Below, one piece after another: positions 7,567-15,889 of a DNA stretch of 64,000 bases (its first letter is position 1; every line of letters begins with the position of its first letter). A program made the position numbers and the translations under genes. The notes under the pieces were generated by a model. That model saw nothing but the letters and a program-made list of their open reading frames with translations. It made no database searches and had not been told where the DNA came from. Source of the DNA: VXRJ01 sp965246995 (GTDB taxonomy: Bacteria; Acidobacteriota; Vicinamibacteria; Vicinamibacterales; UBA8438); NCBI GenBank assembly GCA_965246995.1, contig OZ252008.1, positions 1,860,001 to 1,924,000 on the forward strand, read 5' to 3'.

Positions 7567-8606
7567 CAGTGTCGTGCGAAGCCGTGACCGCCCTGGTGCA
7601 CGAAGCGCGCGAGCGCCTGCACATGTTCGACCGGCGTCTCGGGAAGGATCCCGTGGCCGAGGTTGAAGATATGGCCCGGCCGGCCGCCGGCGCGCAGCAG
7701 CACGTCCTCCGCGCCCGCGAGCATCCGTTCGACCGGTCCGAGCAGCAGTGTCGGATCGAGGTTGCCCTGCACCGCGCGGTCGATCCCGACGCGTTCCCAC
7801 CCCTCGTCGAGGGGCACGCGCCAGTCGATGCCGATGACGTCACCCCCGGCCGCCGCCATCGCTTCGAGCAGCGTCGCGGTGCCGGTGCCGAAGTGGAGAA
7901 CCGGCACACCGGTAGCCGTCACGGCGGCGAGGATTCGCGCGGTATGGGGCGCCGCGAATTCCTGGTAGTCGTCCGGACTGAGCGCGCCGACCCACGAGTC
8001 GAACAACTGAATCGCCTGCGCGCCCGCCTCCACCTGCGCGACGAGGTAGTCGCCGAGGACCGTCGCGAAGGCCTCGCACAGCCGGTGCCATGCCTCCGGG
8101 TCGCCGTACATCAACGCCTTCGTCTTCGCGTAGTTCCGGGACGCCCCGCCCTCGATGGCGTACGACGCCAGCGTGAACGGCGCGCCGCCGAACCCGATGA
8201 GCGGGACACGGTCCTCCAGTTCACCCGCGAGGATCCGGATGGTCGCCAGCACGTGTCCGAGCGACTCGCGCGGGTCAACCGTCCGGAGCCGATCGATGTC
8301 GGCTGCGGTTCGGACCGGCGTGCGGATCACTGGTCCCTCTCCGGCCATGAAGTCGAACGGGATCCCCATCGGCGCGAGCGGCAGCAGCAGATCGGAGAAG
8401 AGGATGGCGGCGTCGACGTCGAGCCGCTCGACCGGTTGCAGCGTAACCTCTGCGGCCAATTCCGGCTGTGCGCAGATCTCGAGCAGCGAGTGTCGCGAGC
8501 GGATATCGCGGTACTCCGGCATGTAGCGCCCGGCCTGGCGCATGAACCAGACCGGGGTCGCGTCAACCGGTTCGCGGCGGCAGGCGCGGAGAAAACGATC
8601 GTTCAT
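7566..8606 (-). CDS. hemE: uroporphyrinogen decarboxylase
   Basis: A 346-residue enzyme that removes four carboxyl groups from uroporphyrinogen III to give coproporphyrinogen III. The N-terminal signature PVWFMRQAGRYMPEYR is complete (about residues 18-33), and the conserved ILFSDLLLPL and FGGAPFTLASY blocks follow. Length is normal for the family. It is the first gene of the minus-strand heme operon and diverges from the gene at 8683. No hemH (ferrochelatase) is in the cluster. A -10-like hexamer ends seven bases before the ATG. Confidence 0.95.
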   Translation of the reverse strand: MNDRFLRACRREPVDATPVWFMRQAGRYMPEYRDIRSRHSLLEICAQPELAAEVTLQPVERLDVDAAILFSDLLLPLAPMGIPFDFMAGEGPVIRTPVRTAADIDRLRTVDPRESLGHVLATIRILAGELEDRVPLIGFGGAPFTLASYAIEGGASRNYAKTKALMYGDPEAWHRLCEAFATVLGDYLVAQVEAGAQAIQLFDSWVGALSPDDYQEFAAPHTARILAAVTATGVPVLHFGTGTATLLEAMAAAGGDVIGIDWRVPLDEGWERVGIDRAVQGNLDPTLLLGPVERMLAGAEDVLLRAGGRPGHIFNLGHGILPETPVEHVQALARFVHQGGHGFARH

Positions 8607-8636
8607 AGGACGGATCGTACACCGTGGCCGATCCGT
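8607..8636 (-). promoter_or_regulatory. hemE promoter with an inverted repeat
   Basis: Read on the minus strand, TACGAT lies seven bases upstream of the hemE ATG and could be a -10 for a leaderless or near-leaderless mRNA. The hexamer falls within an inverted repeat with 8-base arms, ACGGATCG (8610-8617) and CGATCCGT (8629-8636), spaced by 11 bases. An operator overlapping the promoter is plausible, since the gap also separates hemE from a divergent gene. Motif evidence only. Confidence 0.35.
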
Positions 8637-8682
8637 GCTAGCCTTCCGGCTCCGGCGCGGCGGGGGTTGCCGCGGGCTCGAA

Positions 8683-9381
8683 ATGCCGTACCTGAGATTC
8701 CTGCGCGACGAACGGGGCTACGAACATACCTACGTGCTGCACGGCATGGAGTCCGGTTCGAGGCCATCCGTCCTTTATTGGTTCCGGACGCCTCCCAACG
8801 TCTCGGTCGGCCGCGAGCCTCTCGACGAGGAAGCGATAGAGGCGCTCGAGGACCGGAACCCCGATCTCACGTTCGACTGGGCGCGGATGACGAAGACGAT
8901 ACGCGCGCGGCCGGCGCCGCAGCCGTGGGAAGCAGACAGGGCGGCGCGCCGGCGTCGTCCGGAGTCGTCGCGGAAACCGGGGAGGCCGCCGGAATCGCCC
9001 ACCTCCCCGGAGGCAACGGTTTTACCGGACGCCTCGCCGCCGGCGGAATCCCAAGTGTCGCTGCCACTTGACGCGGAACAACTGCCGCTTGAAACAGCCG
9101 CAGAAGAAGACGCAGAGGCGCGAGACGCCGTGTCCGAACCGGCGGAGCACCCGGTGGCGGCGCTGCTGGGGGAGGACGCACTGATTGGGCTCCGGGTACG
9201 GTACGAAGAGTTGCGTGGGCAGTTGGCCGAGAGCGTTCTGGCCCCGGCCGACCGGATTGCCCTTGCGGCGCGCGTCGAATCACTCGATCCGGACGCTTGG
9301 CGACCGGGCGAGCAGACGGTGACCGGTATCGAGCGCTTCGACCGTGAAGCGGCAGCCATCCGGGTTGGGATGGGCGATTGA
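8683..9381 (+). CDS. hypothetical protein, acidobacterial-type, 232 residues
   Basis: I do not recognise a named domain. The N-terminal 65 residues look structured (MPYLRFLRDERGYEHTYVLH, then VLYWFRTPPNVSVGREPLDE) and contain FDWARM. A long low-complexity Pro/Ala/Glu-rich linker follows (about 75-155). A helical C-terminal segment of about 70 residues ends in RFDREAAAIRVGMGD. There is no signal peptide or membrane segment. The ATG at 8683 is chosen because upstream sequence in this frame is Arg/Gly-rich and unlike coding sequence. It is transcribed away from hemE. Confidence 0.7.
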   Translation: MPYLRFLRDERGYEHTYVLHGMESGSRPSVLYWFRTPPNVSVGREPLDEEAIEALEDRNPDLTFDWARMTKTIRARPAPQPWEADRAARRRRPESSRKPGRPPESPTSPEATVLPDASPPAESQVSLPLDAEQLPLETAAEEDAEARDAVSEPAEHPVAALLGEDALIGLRVRYEELRGQLAESVLAPADRIALAARVESLDPDAWRPGEQTVTGIERFDREAAAIRVGMGD

Positions 9382-9415
9382 CAACATCCTCTTCAACGAA
9401 TTGCCCGACCGGGGG

Positions 9416-9421
9416 TATAAT
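9416..9421 (+). promoter_or_regulatory. consensus -10 box (TATAAT) before the VWFA-related gene
   Basis: A perfect TATAAT ends nine bases before the ATG at 9431, so transcription would start within about three bases of the start codon. TTCAAC at 9392-9397, 18 bases upstream, is a weak -35. No Shine-Dalgarno sequence fits between the -10 and the start, consistent with a leaderless mRNA. Confidence 0.55.
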
Positions 9422-9430
9422 CCGGGAATC

Positions 9431-10762
9431 ATGACTAGTGGAAACCTGGGAGCAGTTCGGTTCCGGGGGTTTCCGGCGGCGTTGCTGATCGCGGCGCTCG
9501 GCGTTGTGGTTGGCGCGCAGGCCCCCCCGGCGCCGAGTCAGGAAGCAGACGTCGCCGACCCCTCGCCGATTTTCCGATCCGGCGTCACGCTGGTGACGAC
9601 GGACGTCATCGTTCGCGATGGGGATGGCGTCTTCACGGCCGACCTCACCGAGAACGACTTCCGTGTCTGGGAGGACGACATCGAGCAGGAGGTCGCCTCG
9701 CTGGTGCTGGTCCATGGCGGCCGCGTCTTCAATCAGCTGCTGCCACCGCTGCCACCGCAGGAGGGGATCATCCTGCCCCCCACCCGCGCGGTGAACGAGA
9801 CGGCTGGCCGCATCTTCGTCATCCTGGTCGACGACCTGCACATCGAGACCAGCAAGACGCCACGCGCCCGCGCCATCTTCGAGCAGTTGGAAGACAACCT
9901 GATCCACGAGGGCGACCTGTTCGGCATCGTCTCGACCGGACCCTCGTCGATCCAGGTCGACATGACGTACGACCGCACGATGATCAAGTCGACCGCAAAT
10001 CGGCTTACCGGCGACGGCTTCAACCCGAACGAAATGGCCCAGCTCTCACCGGGTCCGCGCGGAGTGACCGAACTGTCGTGGCGCGCTCATGTCGCTTTCA
10101 AGACGATGCGCGACGTGGTGTCGAACCTCGAGGACGTCCAGAACCGGCGGAAGGTGGTCATCTACTTCAGCAGCGGCTACGACTTCAATCCATTTGCGAA
10201 CCAGCGGATCTTCGCGCGGTCGCCGCTGGCTGCCGCGCAGGCGGAACGGGGGAGCGGTGGCATGGATCTGTACGCGGGGGTACCTGATCCGGTGAACGAT
10301 CCGTTCCAGCGGATCGCAAACCAGGGCCAGGTATTCAACGACGCCGATCTGGCGCTGGAGATTTCGGAGCTGGCCAAGGCGGCGAACCGGGCGAACGCGT
10401 CGTTCTATACCGTGGACCCGCGCGGTTTGGTAACGGGTCCGGATATCGACTACCAGGGTCCCGTTGCGGAGTTCAATGAGTACCTCTTCACGACGCAGAA
10501 CAGTTTGCGCGGGCTCGCCGAACTGACCGGCGGCAAGGCGATCGTGAACCGAAACGACTTTGACGATGCCTTCCGTGAAATCGACGCGGAGACGAGCGAC
10601 TACTACGTGCTCGGTTTCTATTCCAGTAATTCGGATCCGACGTTCCGGACTCGCCGGCTGCGGGTCGAGGTGGAAGAGCGCGACAACCTGGTTATCCAGC
10701 ATCGGAGCCACTACACCTACGCCCGTGCAAGCGAGCAGGTCGGGCGGCCGCCCCCACCCTAG
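9431..10762 (+). CDS. secreted VWFA-related domain protein (acidobacterial family)
   Basis: A 443-residue exported protein of the acidobacterial VWFA-related family, a strong lineage marker. It has an N-terminal hydrophobic signal (FPAALLIAALGVVVGAQA). A beta-sandwich-like segment follows (about 35-90: VTTDVIVRDGDGVFTADLTE), then a von Willebrand A-like domain from about residue 115 (IFVILVDDLHIE) to about 410 (SDYYVLGFYSS). The family's typical strings RRKVVIYFSSGYD and LAELTGGKAIVNRNDF are present. The role is unknown; secreted adhesion or surface assembly is a guess. The start at 9431 is chosen because it begins the signal sequence and follows a perfect -10. Confidence 0.85.
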   Translation: MTSGNLGAVRFRGFPAALLIAALGVVVGAQAPPAPSQEADVADPSPIFRSGVTLVTTDVIVRDGDGVFTADLTENDFRVWEDDIEQEVASLVLVHGGRVFNQLLPPLPPQEGIILPPTRAVNETAGRIFVILVDDLHIETSKTPRARAIFEQLEDNLIHEGDLFGIVSTGPSSIQVDMTYDRTMIKSTANRLTGDGFNPNEMAQLSPGPRGVTELSWRAHVAFKTMRDVVSNLEDVQNRRKVVIYFSSGYDFNPFANQRIFARSPLAAAQAERGSGGMDLYAGVPDPVNDPFQRIANQGQVFNDADLALEISELAKAANRANASFYTVDPRGLVTGPDIDYQGPVAEFNEYLFTTQNSLRGLAELTGGKAIVNRNDFDDAFREIDAETSDYYVLGFYSSNSDPTFRTRRLRVEVEERDNLVIQHRSHYTYARASEQVGRPPPP

Positions 10763-10792
10763 AAGCCCGGTTCTGTTAGACTTTTCTGGACC

Positions 10793-11794
10793 TTGCCCGA
10801 CGAGATCCCGCTGACGCCGATCGGCCCGGTTCGCCCCCGCCGCGACCCGGCATGGTCAGCCGTCACCCTCGTGATGGCGGGTATTGCCTTGCTCGGTATC
10901 GGTCGTCTCGGGCCTGCCACGGCCCCGGCGTCGCCGGCGCCGGAGCTGATGCGGCTTGCCGATGTCGAGTTGCCGGCCCTCGAACCGGTCGAGGCGGCGC
11001 CGACATTCCTGGACATCGAGGACCTCTCGGCGCCGCGGGTTCGGGCCGCCGCGGGGATTCTCTACAATCCGCGGACGGACGAGATCCTCTGGGAATCACA
11101 CGGCCTCGAGCCGCGGCCGATCGCCAGCATCACGAAGGTGATGACGGCGCTCGTCCTGCTTGATCAGGAACCGGACCTGTCGCACGACGTCGTGGTCGCA
11201 CGGGCCGATGTCCGGCGGGCGTCGACGACCTATTTGAGGCGTAATGAGCGGATCACGCTTGACGGCCTGTTGCACCTCGCACTGATCGCGTCCGACAACG
11301 CCGCGGCGCGCGCCCTCGCCCGCGCTTCCGGTCTGGGGACGCGCCACTTCGTTGCGCGGATGAACGAGAAGGCCGGTGAGCTGGGGCTCGACGCAACCCA
11401 ATTCGTCGAGCCGTCGGGTCTCGACGAACGCAACATCTCGACGCCGTACGACATCGCGCGGCTGATTGCGCACGCGAGCGCGGAGCCTCGGCTGGCCCAC
11501 ATCATGCGGAAATCGTCGCACCGGCTGCGGACCAGCCGTCGGCGGCTTACCGTTCGGAACACCAACCGCCTGCTGAGGGGCCGCTACCTCGTGCAGGGAG
11601 GCAAGACCGGCTACATCGACGAAGCGGGCTACTGTCTGACCGCGGTGGTGAAGCTGCCCGACAGCGATCCGCTCGCGGTGGTGGTCCTCGGCGTCAATTC
11701 CAACGCCGGCCGGTTCCGGGAAGCTCGACGCCTGGTCGACTGGGTCACAACGAAGGGTCGGCCACTCATCGACCGTAACGCTCGCGCCGACTGA
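10793..11794 (+). CDS. D-alanyl-D-alanine carboxypeptidase (PBP5/S11 family)
   Basis: A 333-residue serine peptidase of the low-molecular-weight penicillin-binding protein class, which trims the terminal D-Ala from peptidoglycan stem peptides in the periplasm. All three active-site motifs are present: SITK (Ser 112, Lys 115), SDN (167-169) and KTG (near 266). Residues 20-40 form a single hydrophobic export or anchor segment. Translation appears to begin at TTG 10793. A -10-like TAGACT (10777-10782) ends ten bases before it, suggesting a very short leader. It lies between the VWFA-related gene and trxB without obvious functional linkage. Confidence 0.88.
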   Translation: MPDEIPLTPIGPVRPRRDPAWSAVTLVMAGIALLGIGRLGPATAPASPAPELMRLADVELPALEPVEAAPTFLDIEDLSAPRVRAAAGILYNPRTDEILWESHGLEPRPIASITKVMTALVLLDQEPDLSHDVVVARADVRRASTTYLRRNERITLDGLLHLALIASDNAAARALARASGLGTRHFVARMNEKAGELGLDATQFVEPSGLDERNISTPYDIARLIAHASAEPRLAHIMRKSSHRLRTSRRRLTVRNTNRLLRGRYLVQGGKTGYIDEAGYCLTAVVKLPDSDPLAVVVLGVNSNAGRFREARRLVDWVTTKGRPLIDRNARAD

Positions 11795-11829
11795 CCTGCG
11801 GCGGCGGTCGGCGGCCGGCACGACACACC

Positions 11830-12747
11830 ATGCGCGACGTCATCATCATCGGATCGGGACCTGCGGGTCTGACTGCGGCGCTTTACTCGGCGCGCGCCAA
11901 CCTGAAACCACTGCTGATCGAGGGGCTCGAGGCGGGAGGGCAGTTGATGCTCACGACCGCGGTCGAGAACTATCCCGGCTTCCGCGACGGCATCATGGGG
12001 CCGTCGCTGATGGAGGAGATGCGCGCCCAGGCGGAACGGTTCGGCACCGACATCGTGCAGGGCGACGTGACGAATCTCGACTTGTCCGGTCCGCCGTTCA
12101 CGGTGACCACCAGCGCGGGGGAGGAGCAGGCGGGCGCGCTGATCCTCGCCACCGGCGCGTCGGCCCGGTTGCTCGGGCTCGACTCGGAACGCGCACTGAT
12201 GGGACACGGTGTTTCCACCTGCGCAACCTGCGACGGCTATTTCTTCCGGGACAAGCCGATTGCGGTGGTGGGGGGCGGCGACTCGGCGATGGAGGAGGCA
12301 ACGTTCCTGACGAAGTTCGCGTCGCACGTCACCCTCATTCATCGGCGCGAGCAGTTCCGCGCATCGAAGATCATGCAGGACAAGGCGCGCGCGAACGAGA
12401 AGATCAGCTTCGAGATGGACACCGTGGTGGAAGCAGTGCGGGACGTGGAGCAGGGCGTGGTGACCGGCATCGTTTTGCGCAACGTCAGGACGAACGAGAC
12501 TAAGGAACTGCAGGTCGACGGCGTCTTCGTCGCTATCGGCCACACGCCGAACACCAGCCTGGTCGAGGGACAGCTCGAACTGGACGCCAACGGCTACATC
12601 GTCCCGCAGCGGGGAGCCGCCACCAATGTCCCGGGCGTGTTCGCCTGCGGCGATGTCCAGGACCACGTCTACCGCCAGGCCATCACCGCCGCCGGCTCCG
12701 GCTGCATGGCGGCGATGGACGCCGAGCGCTACCTGGAATCGCTGTAG
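11830..12747 (+). CDS. trxB: thioredoxin reductase (NADPH)
   Basis: A 305-residue low-molecular-weight thioredoxin reductase that passes electrons from NADPH through FAD to thioredoxin. The FAD Rossmann motif GSGPAG lies at residues 8-13, the redox-active CATC at 131-134, and the NADPH-binding GGGDSA at 148-153. The C-terminal FAD contact GVFACGDVQD is also intact. Length and domain order are standard. It converges on mnmA across a 55-base gap in which I see no convincing terminator. Confidence 0.95.
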   Translation: MRDVIIIGSGPAGLTAALYSARANLKPLLIEGLEAGGQLMLTTAVENYPGFRDGIMGPSLMEEMRAQAERFGTDIVQGDVTNLDLSGPPFTVTTSAGEEQAGALILATGASARLLGLDSERALMGHGVSTCATCDGYFFRDKPIAVVGGGDSAMEEATFLTKFASHVTLIHRREQFRASKIMQDKARANEKISFEMDTVVEAVRDVEQGVVTGIVLRNVRTNETKELQVDGVFVAIGHTPNTSLVEGQLELDANGYIVPQRGAATNVPGVFACGDVQDHVYRQAITAAGSGCMAAMDAERYLESL

Positions 12748-12802
12748 CGGTTCGGCGGGCGCCGCGCCAATCTTGGTGCGACGCGAGGTTCACGCTAGAC
12801 AG

Positions 12803-13930
12803 TTAGTCGATCCAGCCGCCACCGAGGACGATATCGTCGTCGTAGACGACAACTGCCTGTCCCGGTGCAATGGCGGGCTGGGGCTCATCGAACGCGAGGT
12901 GAAGACGCTCGCTCTCGGTTACCCAGACACGCGCGGCGGCAGGGTCGTGGTGATGGCGGATCTGGGCGGTGACGCGCTTGCCATCCTCCGGCGGCCCCTC
13001 GATCCAGTTGACGCCTGACGCGTCGAGCGCCGTCCGATCGAGCGCGTCCCGCGGGCCGACCGTGATGCGGCTAGTTGCGGCGTCGATCGTCGTGACGTAG
13101 AGAGGCACCTGGCTCGGCACGCCGAGACCCTTCCGCTGGCCGACCGTGAATCGGTGGATGCCGTCGTGGTGGCCCAGCACCTGTCCGGCGGTGTCGACCA
13201 CCTCGCCCTGGGATGCCACCTGGGGTGCGTGTCGTTCGACGAACGTGGCGTAGTCGTTGTCCGGGACGAAGCAGATCTCGTGGCTGTCCGGCTTGTCGGC
13301 GACGGTGAGACCGTGGGCCCGCGCGATGTCGCGGACCGCGTCCTTCGTCAGCGCTCCCAGCGGGAAGGCGGCGTGCGCCAACTGCGCCTGCGTCAAGGGG
13401 AAGAGAAAGTACGATTGATCCTTTGCCCGGTCCACACCTCGGCGGAGGCGATGTACGGGCTCGCTCCGGTCATTGGTGACGGATTCGACACGTGCGTAGT
13501 GGCCGGTCGCCACGAACTCGGCGTCGAGGCCACGGGCGCGGTCCAGCAGGCTGGCAAACTTCAGGTCGCTGTTGCAACGGACGCACGGGATCGGCGTGCG
13601 CGCCTTCGCGTAGTCCTGCACGAACGGATCGATCACCTGCCGCGCGAACGGCTCTTCGAAGTTGACGATGTAGTGGGGGATGCCGAGGCGTGCGGCGACG
13701 CGGCGCGCGTCATGCAGGTCGTCGATCGTGCAGCACGACCCGAACTTCGCGGCGCCGCCGGTCTGATCGTAGAGCTGCATCGAGAGCCCGACGACATCGT
13801 GGCCGGCGTCGGCGAGCAGCGCGGCGGCGACGGACGAGTCGACGCCGCCCGACATCGCGACGACGATACGCGTCGCCGGGGATGTCGCGGCGCTCGTCTG
13901 CGTGGCCGCGCCGAGGGTCTCGGGCTGCAT
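12803..13930 (-). CDS. mnmA: tRNA-specific 2-thiouridylase
   Basis: A 375-residue ATP-dependent enzyme that thiolates U34 of Lys, Glu and Gln tRNAs. The PP-loop SGGVDSS is at residues 27-33. A conserved C-rich block (FGSCCTIDD) and the cysteine of EICFVPDND provide the expected catalytic region; TPIPCVRCN holds a further pair. The ATG at 13930 lies immediately after a GTG that could also start translation. The gene starts five bases after iscS ends, so sulfur donor and acceptor enzymes are co-expressed. Confidence 0.95.
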   Translation of the reverse strand: MQPETLGAATQTSAATSPATRIVVAMSGGVDSSVAAALLADAGHDVVGLSMQLYDQTGGAAKFGSCCTIDDLHDARRVAARLGIPHYIVNFEEPFARQVIDPFVQDYAKARTPIPCVRCNSDLKFASLLDRARGLDAEFVATGHYARVESVTNDRSEPVHRLRRGVDRAKDQSYFLFPLTQAQLAHAAFPLGALTKDAVRDIARAHGLTVADKPDSHEICFVPDNDYATFVERHAPQVASQGEVVDTAGQVLGHHDGIHRFTVGQRKGLGVPSQVPLYVTTIDAATSRITVGPRDALDRTALDASGVNWIEGPPEDGKRVTAQIRHHHDPAAARVWVTESERLHLAFDEPQPAIAPGQAVVVYDDDIVLGGGWID

Positions 13931-13934
13931 CACG

Positions 13935-15098
13935 TCAGCGCGCCATGCTCGCGGCGCCGGTGAGACTGCGGAGCTTCGTTACGACGGAGGGCATCACGTC
14001 GATGGCGCGGTTCACGTCATCTTCGGTGTTCCCCAGACCGAGGCTGAAGCGGATGGAGTTCTGCGCCCGATGCGGCCGGAGGCCCATCGCCCGGAGGACA
14101 TGCGACGGCTCGAGTGTTCCGGACGAGCAGGCCGATCCGGTCGAGACCGCGATTCCCTCGAGGTCGAGCGCGATCAGCAGCGTTTCCGCCTCGACCCCAT
14201 CGAAGCTGATATTGGTGGTGTTCGGTACCCGCGCGCCGGTGCCGTTCACCACGGTGTCCGGCACCTTTTCCAGGACGCCCGCTTCCAACCGGTCGCGCAA
14301 CGCAGCGATTCGCGCCGCAGCCGGCGCCAGCTTCTCGCGGGCCACACGTGCCGCGACACCGATCCCGACAATTGCCGGGACGTTCTCGGTGCCGGGCCGC
14401 CGGTTGCGCTCCTGGCGTCCCCCGGTGATCGGTGCGACAAGCCGCGTGCCGCGCCGGACCCAGAGCGCGCCCACGCCCTTCGGTCCGTTGAACTTGTGGG
14501 CGGAAATCGAAAGCAGATCGACGCCGAGGGCGTCGACGTCGATCGGGTGCTTGCCGGCCGATTGCACCGCGTCCGTATGGAACAGGGCGCCGCGTTCGTG
14601 CGCAAGGCGAGCGAGTTCCGTCACCGGCTGCAGGGTGCCGATCTCGTTGTTGGCATTCATCACCGAGACGAGGGCGGTCTCGTCGGTCAGGGCGGCGGCG
14701 AGGTCGTCCGGATCGACGACGCCCGACTTGTCCACCGGCAGGAGCGTTGTTGTCCATCCCTGCTTGGCCAGCGCCTTGAGCGTGTTGAGGACCGCCTCGT
14801 GCTCGATCGCCGAGGCGATCAGGTGGCGGCGCCTGGATGCGGCCGCTGCCGCGGCGACGCCCCGGATCGCCAGGTTGTCCGACTCGGTACCACTGCCCGT
14901 GAAGATCACGTCGTTGCCGCGCGCATGCAGCAACTCGGCGACGGCGGTCCGGGCTTCGTCCAGCGCCGCCTTCGCGGCCTGGCCAAACGTGTGGACACTC
15001 GAGGCGTTGCCGAAACAGCCCCGCTGCGCTGCATCCATCGCATCCGCGACGGCGGGATCGACCGGCGTCGTGGCGTTGTGATCAAAGTAGATCCGCAT
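13935..15098 (-). CDS. iscS: cysteine desulfurase (IscS/NifS family)
   Basis: A 387-residue PLP enzyme that takes sulfur from cysteine as a persulfide. The PLP-lysine motif SAHKFNGPKG is near residue 200 and the catalytic loop STGSACSSG near residue 320. N-terminal YFDHNATTPVDPAV is typical of the family. It is the first gene of a two-gene operon with mnmA, so tRNA thiolation is a likely destination for the sulfur. Fe-S assembly is also possible because no separate isc cluster is visible here. Confidence 0.93.
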   Translation of the reverse strand: MRIYFDHNATTPVDPAVADAMDAAQRGCFGNASSVHTFGQAAKAALDEARTAVAELLHARGNDVIFTGSGTESDNLAIRGVAAAAAASRRRHLIASAIEHEAVLNTLKALAKQGWTTTLLPVDKSGVVDPDDLAAALTDETALVSVMNANNEIGTLQPVTELARLAHERGALFHTDAVQSAGKHPIDVDALGVDLLSISAHKFNGPKGVGALWVRRGTRLVAPITGGRQERNRRPGTENVPAIVGIGVAARVAREKLAPAAARIAALRDRLEAGVLEKVPDTVVNGTGARVPNTTNISFDGVEAETLLIALDLEGIAVSTGSACSSGTLEPSHVLRAMGLRPHRAQNSIRFSLGLGNTEDDVNRAIDVMPSVVTKLRSLTGAASMAR

Positions 15099-15170
15099 CG
15101 TCAGTCATCGTAACATCGCCCGTAATTGCCAGCAACGAAAGGACTAGCTCGATTTGGGGCTCCCTTCGGC

Positions 15171-15176
15171 TATACT
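15171..15176 (+). promoter_or_regulatory. -10-like box (TATACT) upstream of the bactofilin gene
   Basis: TATACT lies in the 144-base gap between iscS and the bactofilin gene, about 67 bases before the chosen start. It is flanked by a short inverted repeat, CTCGAT (15148-15153) and ATCGAG (15183-15188). No good -35 is seen at the expected distance. Confidence 0.35.
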
Positions 15177-15242
15177 TCCCCGGATCGAGTTGAGGGACGG
15201 TTGACAAGCGTGCCGGCCGGTTCGAACGGGGGTCCTCAGATC

Positions 15243-15824
15243 ATGAGCATGTGGAGCCATCACAACGTCGGTGATGAGACGAACAAACCGGTATCGGCAG
15301 CCGATACCCCGCTGCCGGCGCAGACCCGCGCTCCGGCGCCGAATCCCGGGCCCGGTTCTGCCGTAGCGCCCGCGCAGGCGGCGACTCGCGGCGTGGTGAA
15401 CATCGGCAAGTCGATCAGCATCAAGGGCGAGTTGAACGGGAGCGAGGATTTGACGCTTGAGGGCCAGTTCGAGGGCCGGATCGAATTGACCGATCATGCG
15501 ATGACGATTGGACCGAGCGCGCGTGTCACGGCGGAGCTGTTCGCGCGGGCGGTCATCGTACATGGTCAGGTGACGGGCAACATCAGGGCGGCCGAACTGA
15601 TCTCGCTTCGCGAGACCGGATCGGTCGAAGGCGACCTGGTTGCCCCGCGTGTCGGCATCGCGGATGGGGCTAGCTTCAACGGTCGGATAGTGATGCAGAC
15701 CGGACAGCCGACCAAGGCGAAGGCGCCTTCCGCACGGTCGATGCCAGCGCCAGTTGCCAAGGCTGATTCCAGGGTTTCGTCCGCGAAGGTTTCGACCGCG
15801 AAGGTTTCGACCGCCGCGTCGTAG
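15243..15824 (+). CDS. bactofilin family protein
   Basis: A 193-residue protein with the right-handed beta-helix core of bactofilins at about residues 55-145 (IGKSISIKGELNGSEDLTLE, then FEGRIEL and VTGNIRA). Proline/alanine-rich flexible tails lie on both sides. Bactofilins form non-nucleotide-dependent filaments used as membrane-associated scaffolds in shape or cell-wall remodelling. The C-terminal tail contains a short direct repeat (AKVST twice; 15783-15797 and 15798-15812). The ATG at 15243 is chosen; earlier GTG and TTG codons in frame would add an unstructured extension. Confidence 0.88.
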   Translation: MSMWSHHNVGDETNKPVSAADTPLPAQTRAPAPNPGPGSAVAPAQAATRGVVNIGKSISIKGELNGSEDLTLEGQFEGRIELTDHAMTIGPSARVTAELFARAVIVHGQVTGNIRAAELISLRETGSVEGDLVAPRVGIADGASFNGRIVMQTGQPTKAKAPSARSMPAPVAKADSRVSSAKVSTAKVSTAAS

Positions 15825-15889
15825 CCGCCGGCGGCCGCATGGTCCGCCTCCCGCATTACGTTCCGGCGACACTCACGGGGAGGATCATC

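Noticed and set aside
15839..15889. ATG 15839 as the start of the SAM hydroxide adenosyltransferase gene
   Set aside because: The extra 17 residues are not family-like, whereas a strong GGGGAGG precedes the GTG at 15890 at the correct distance.
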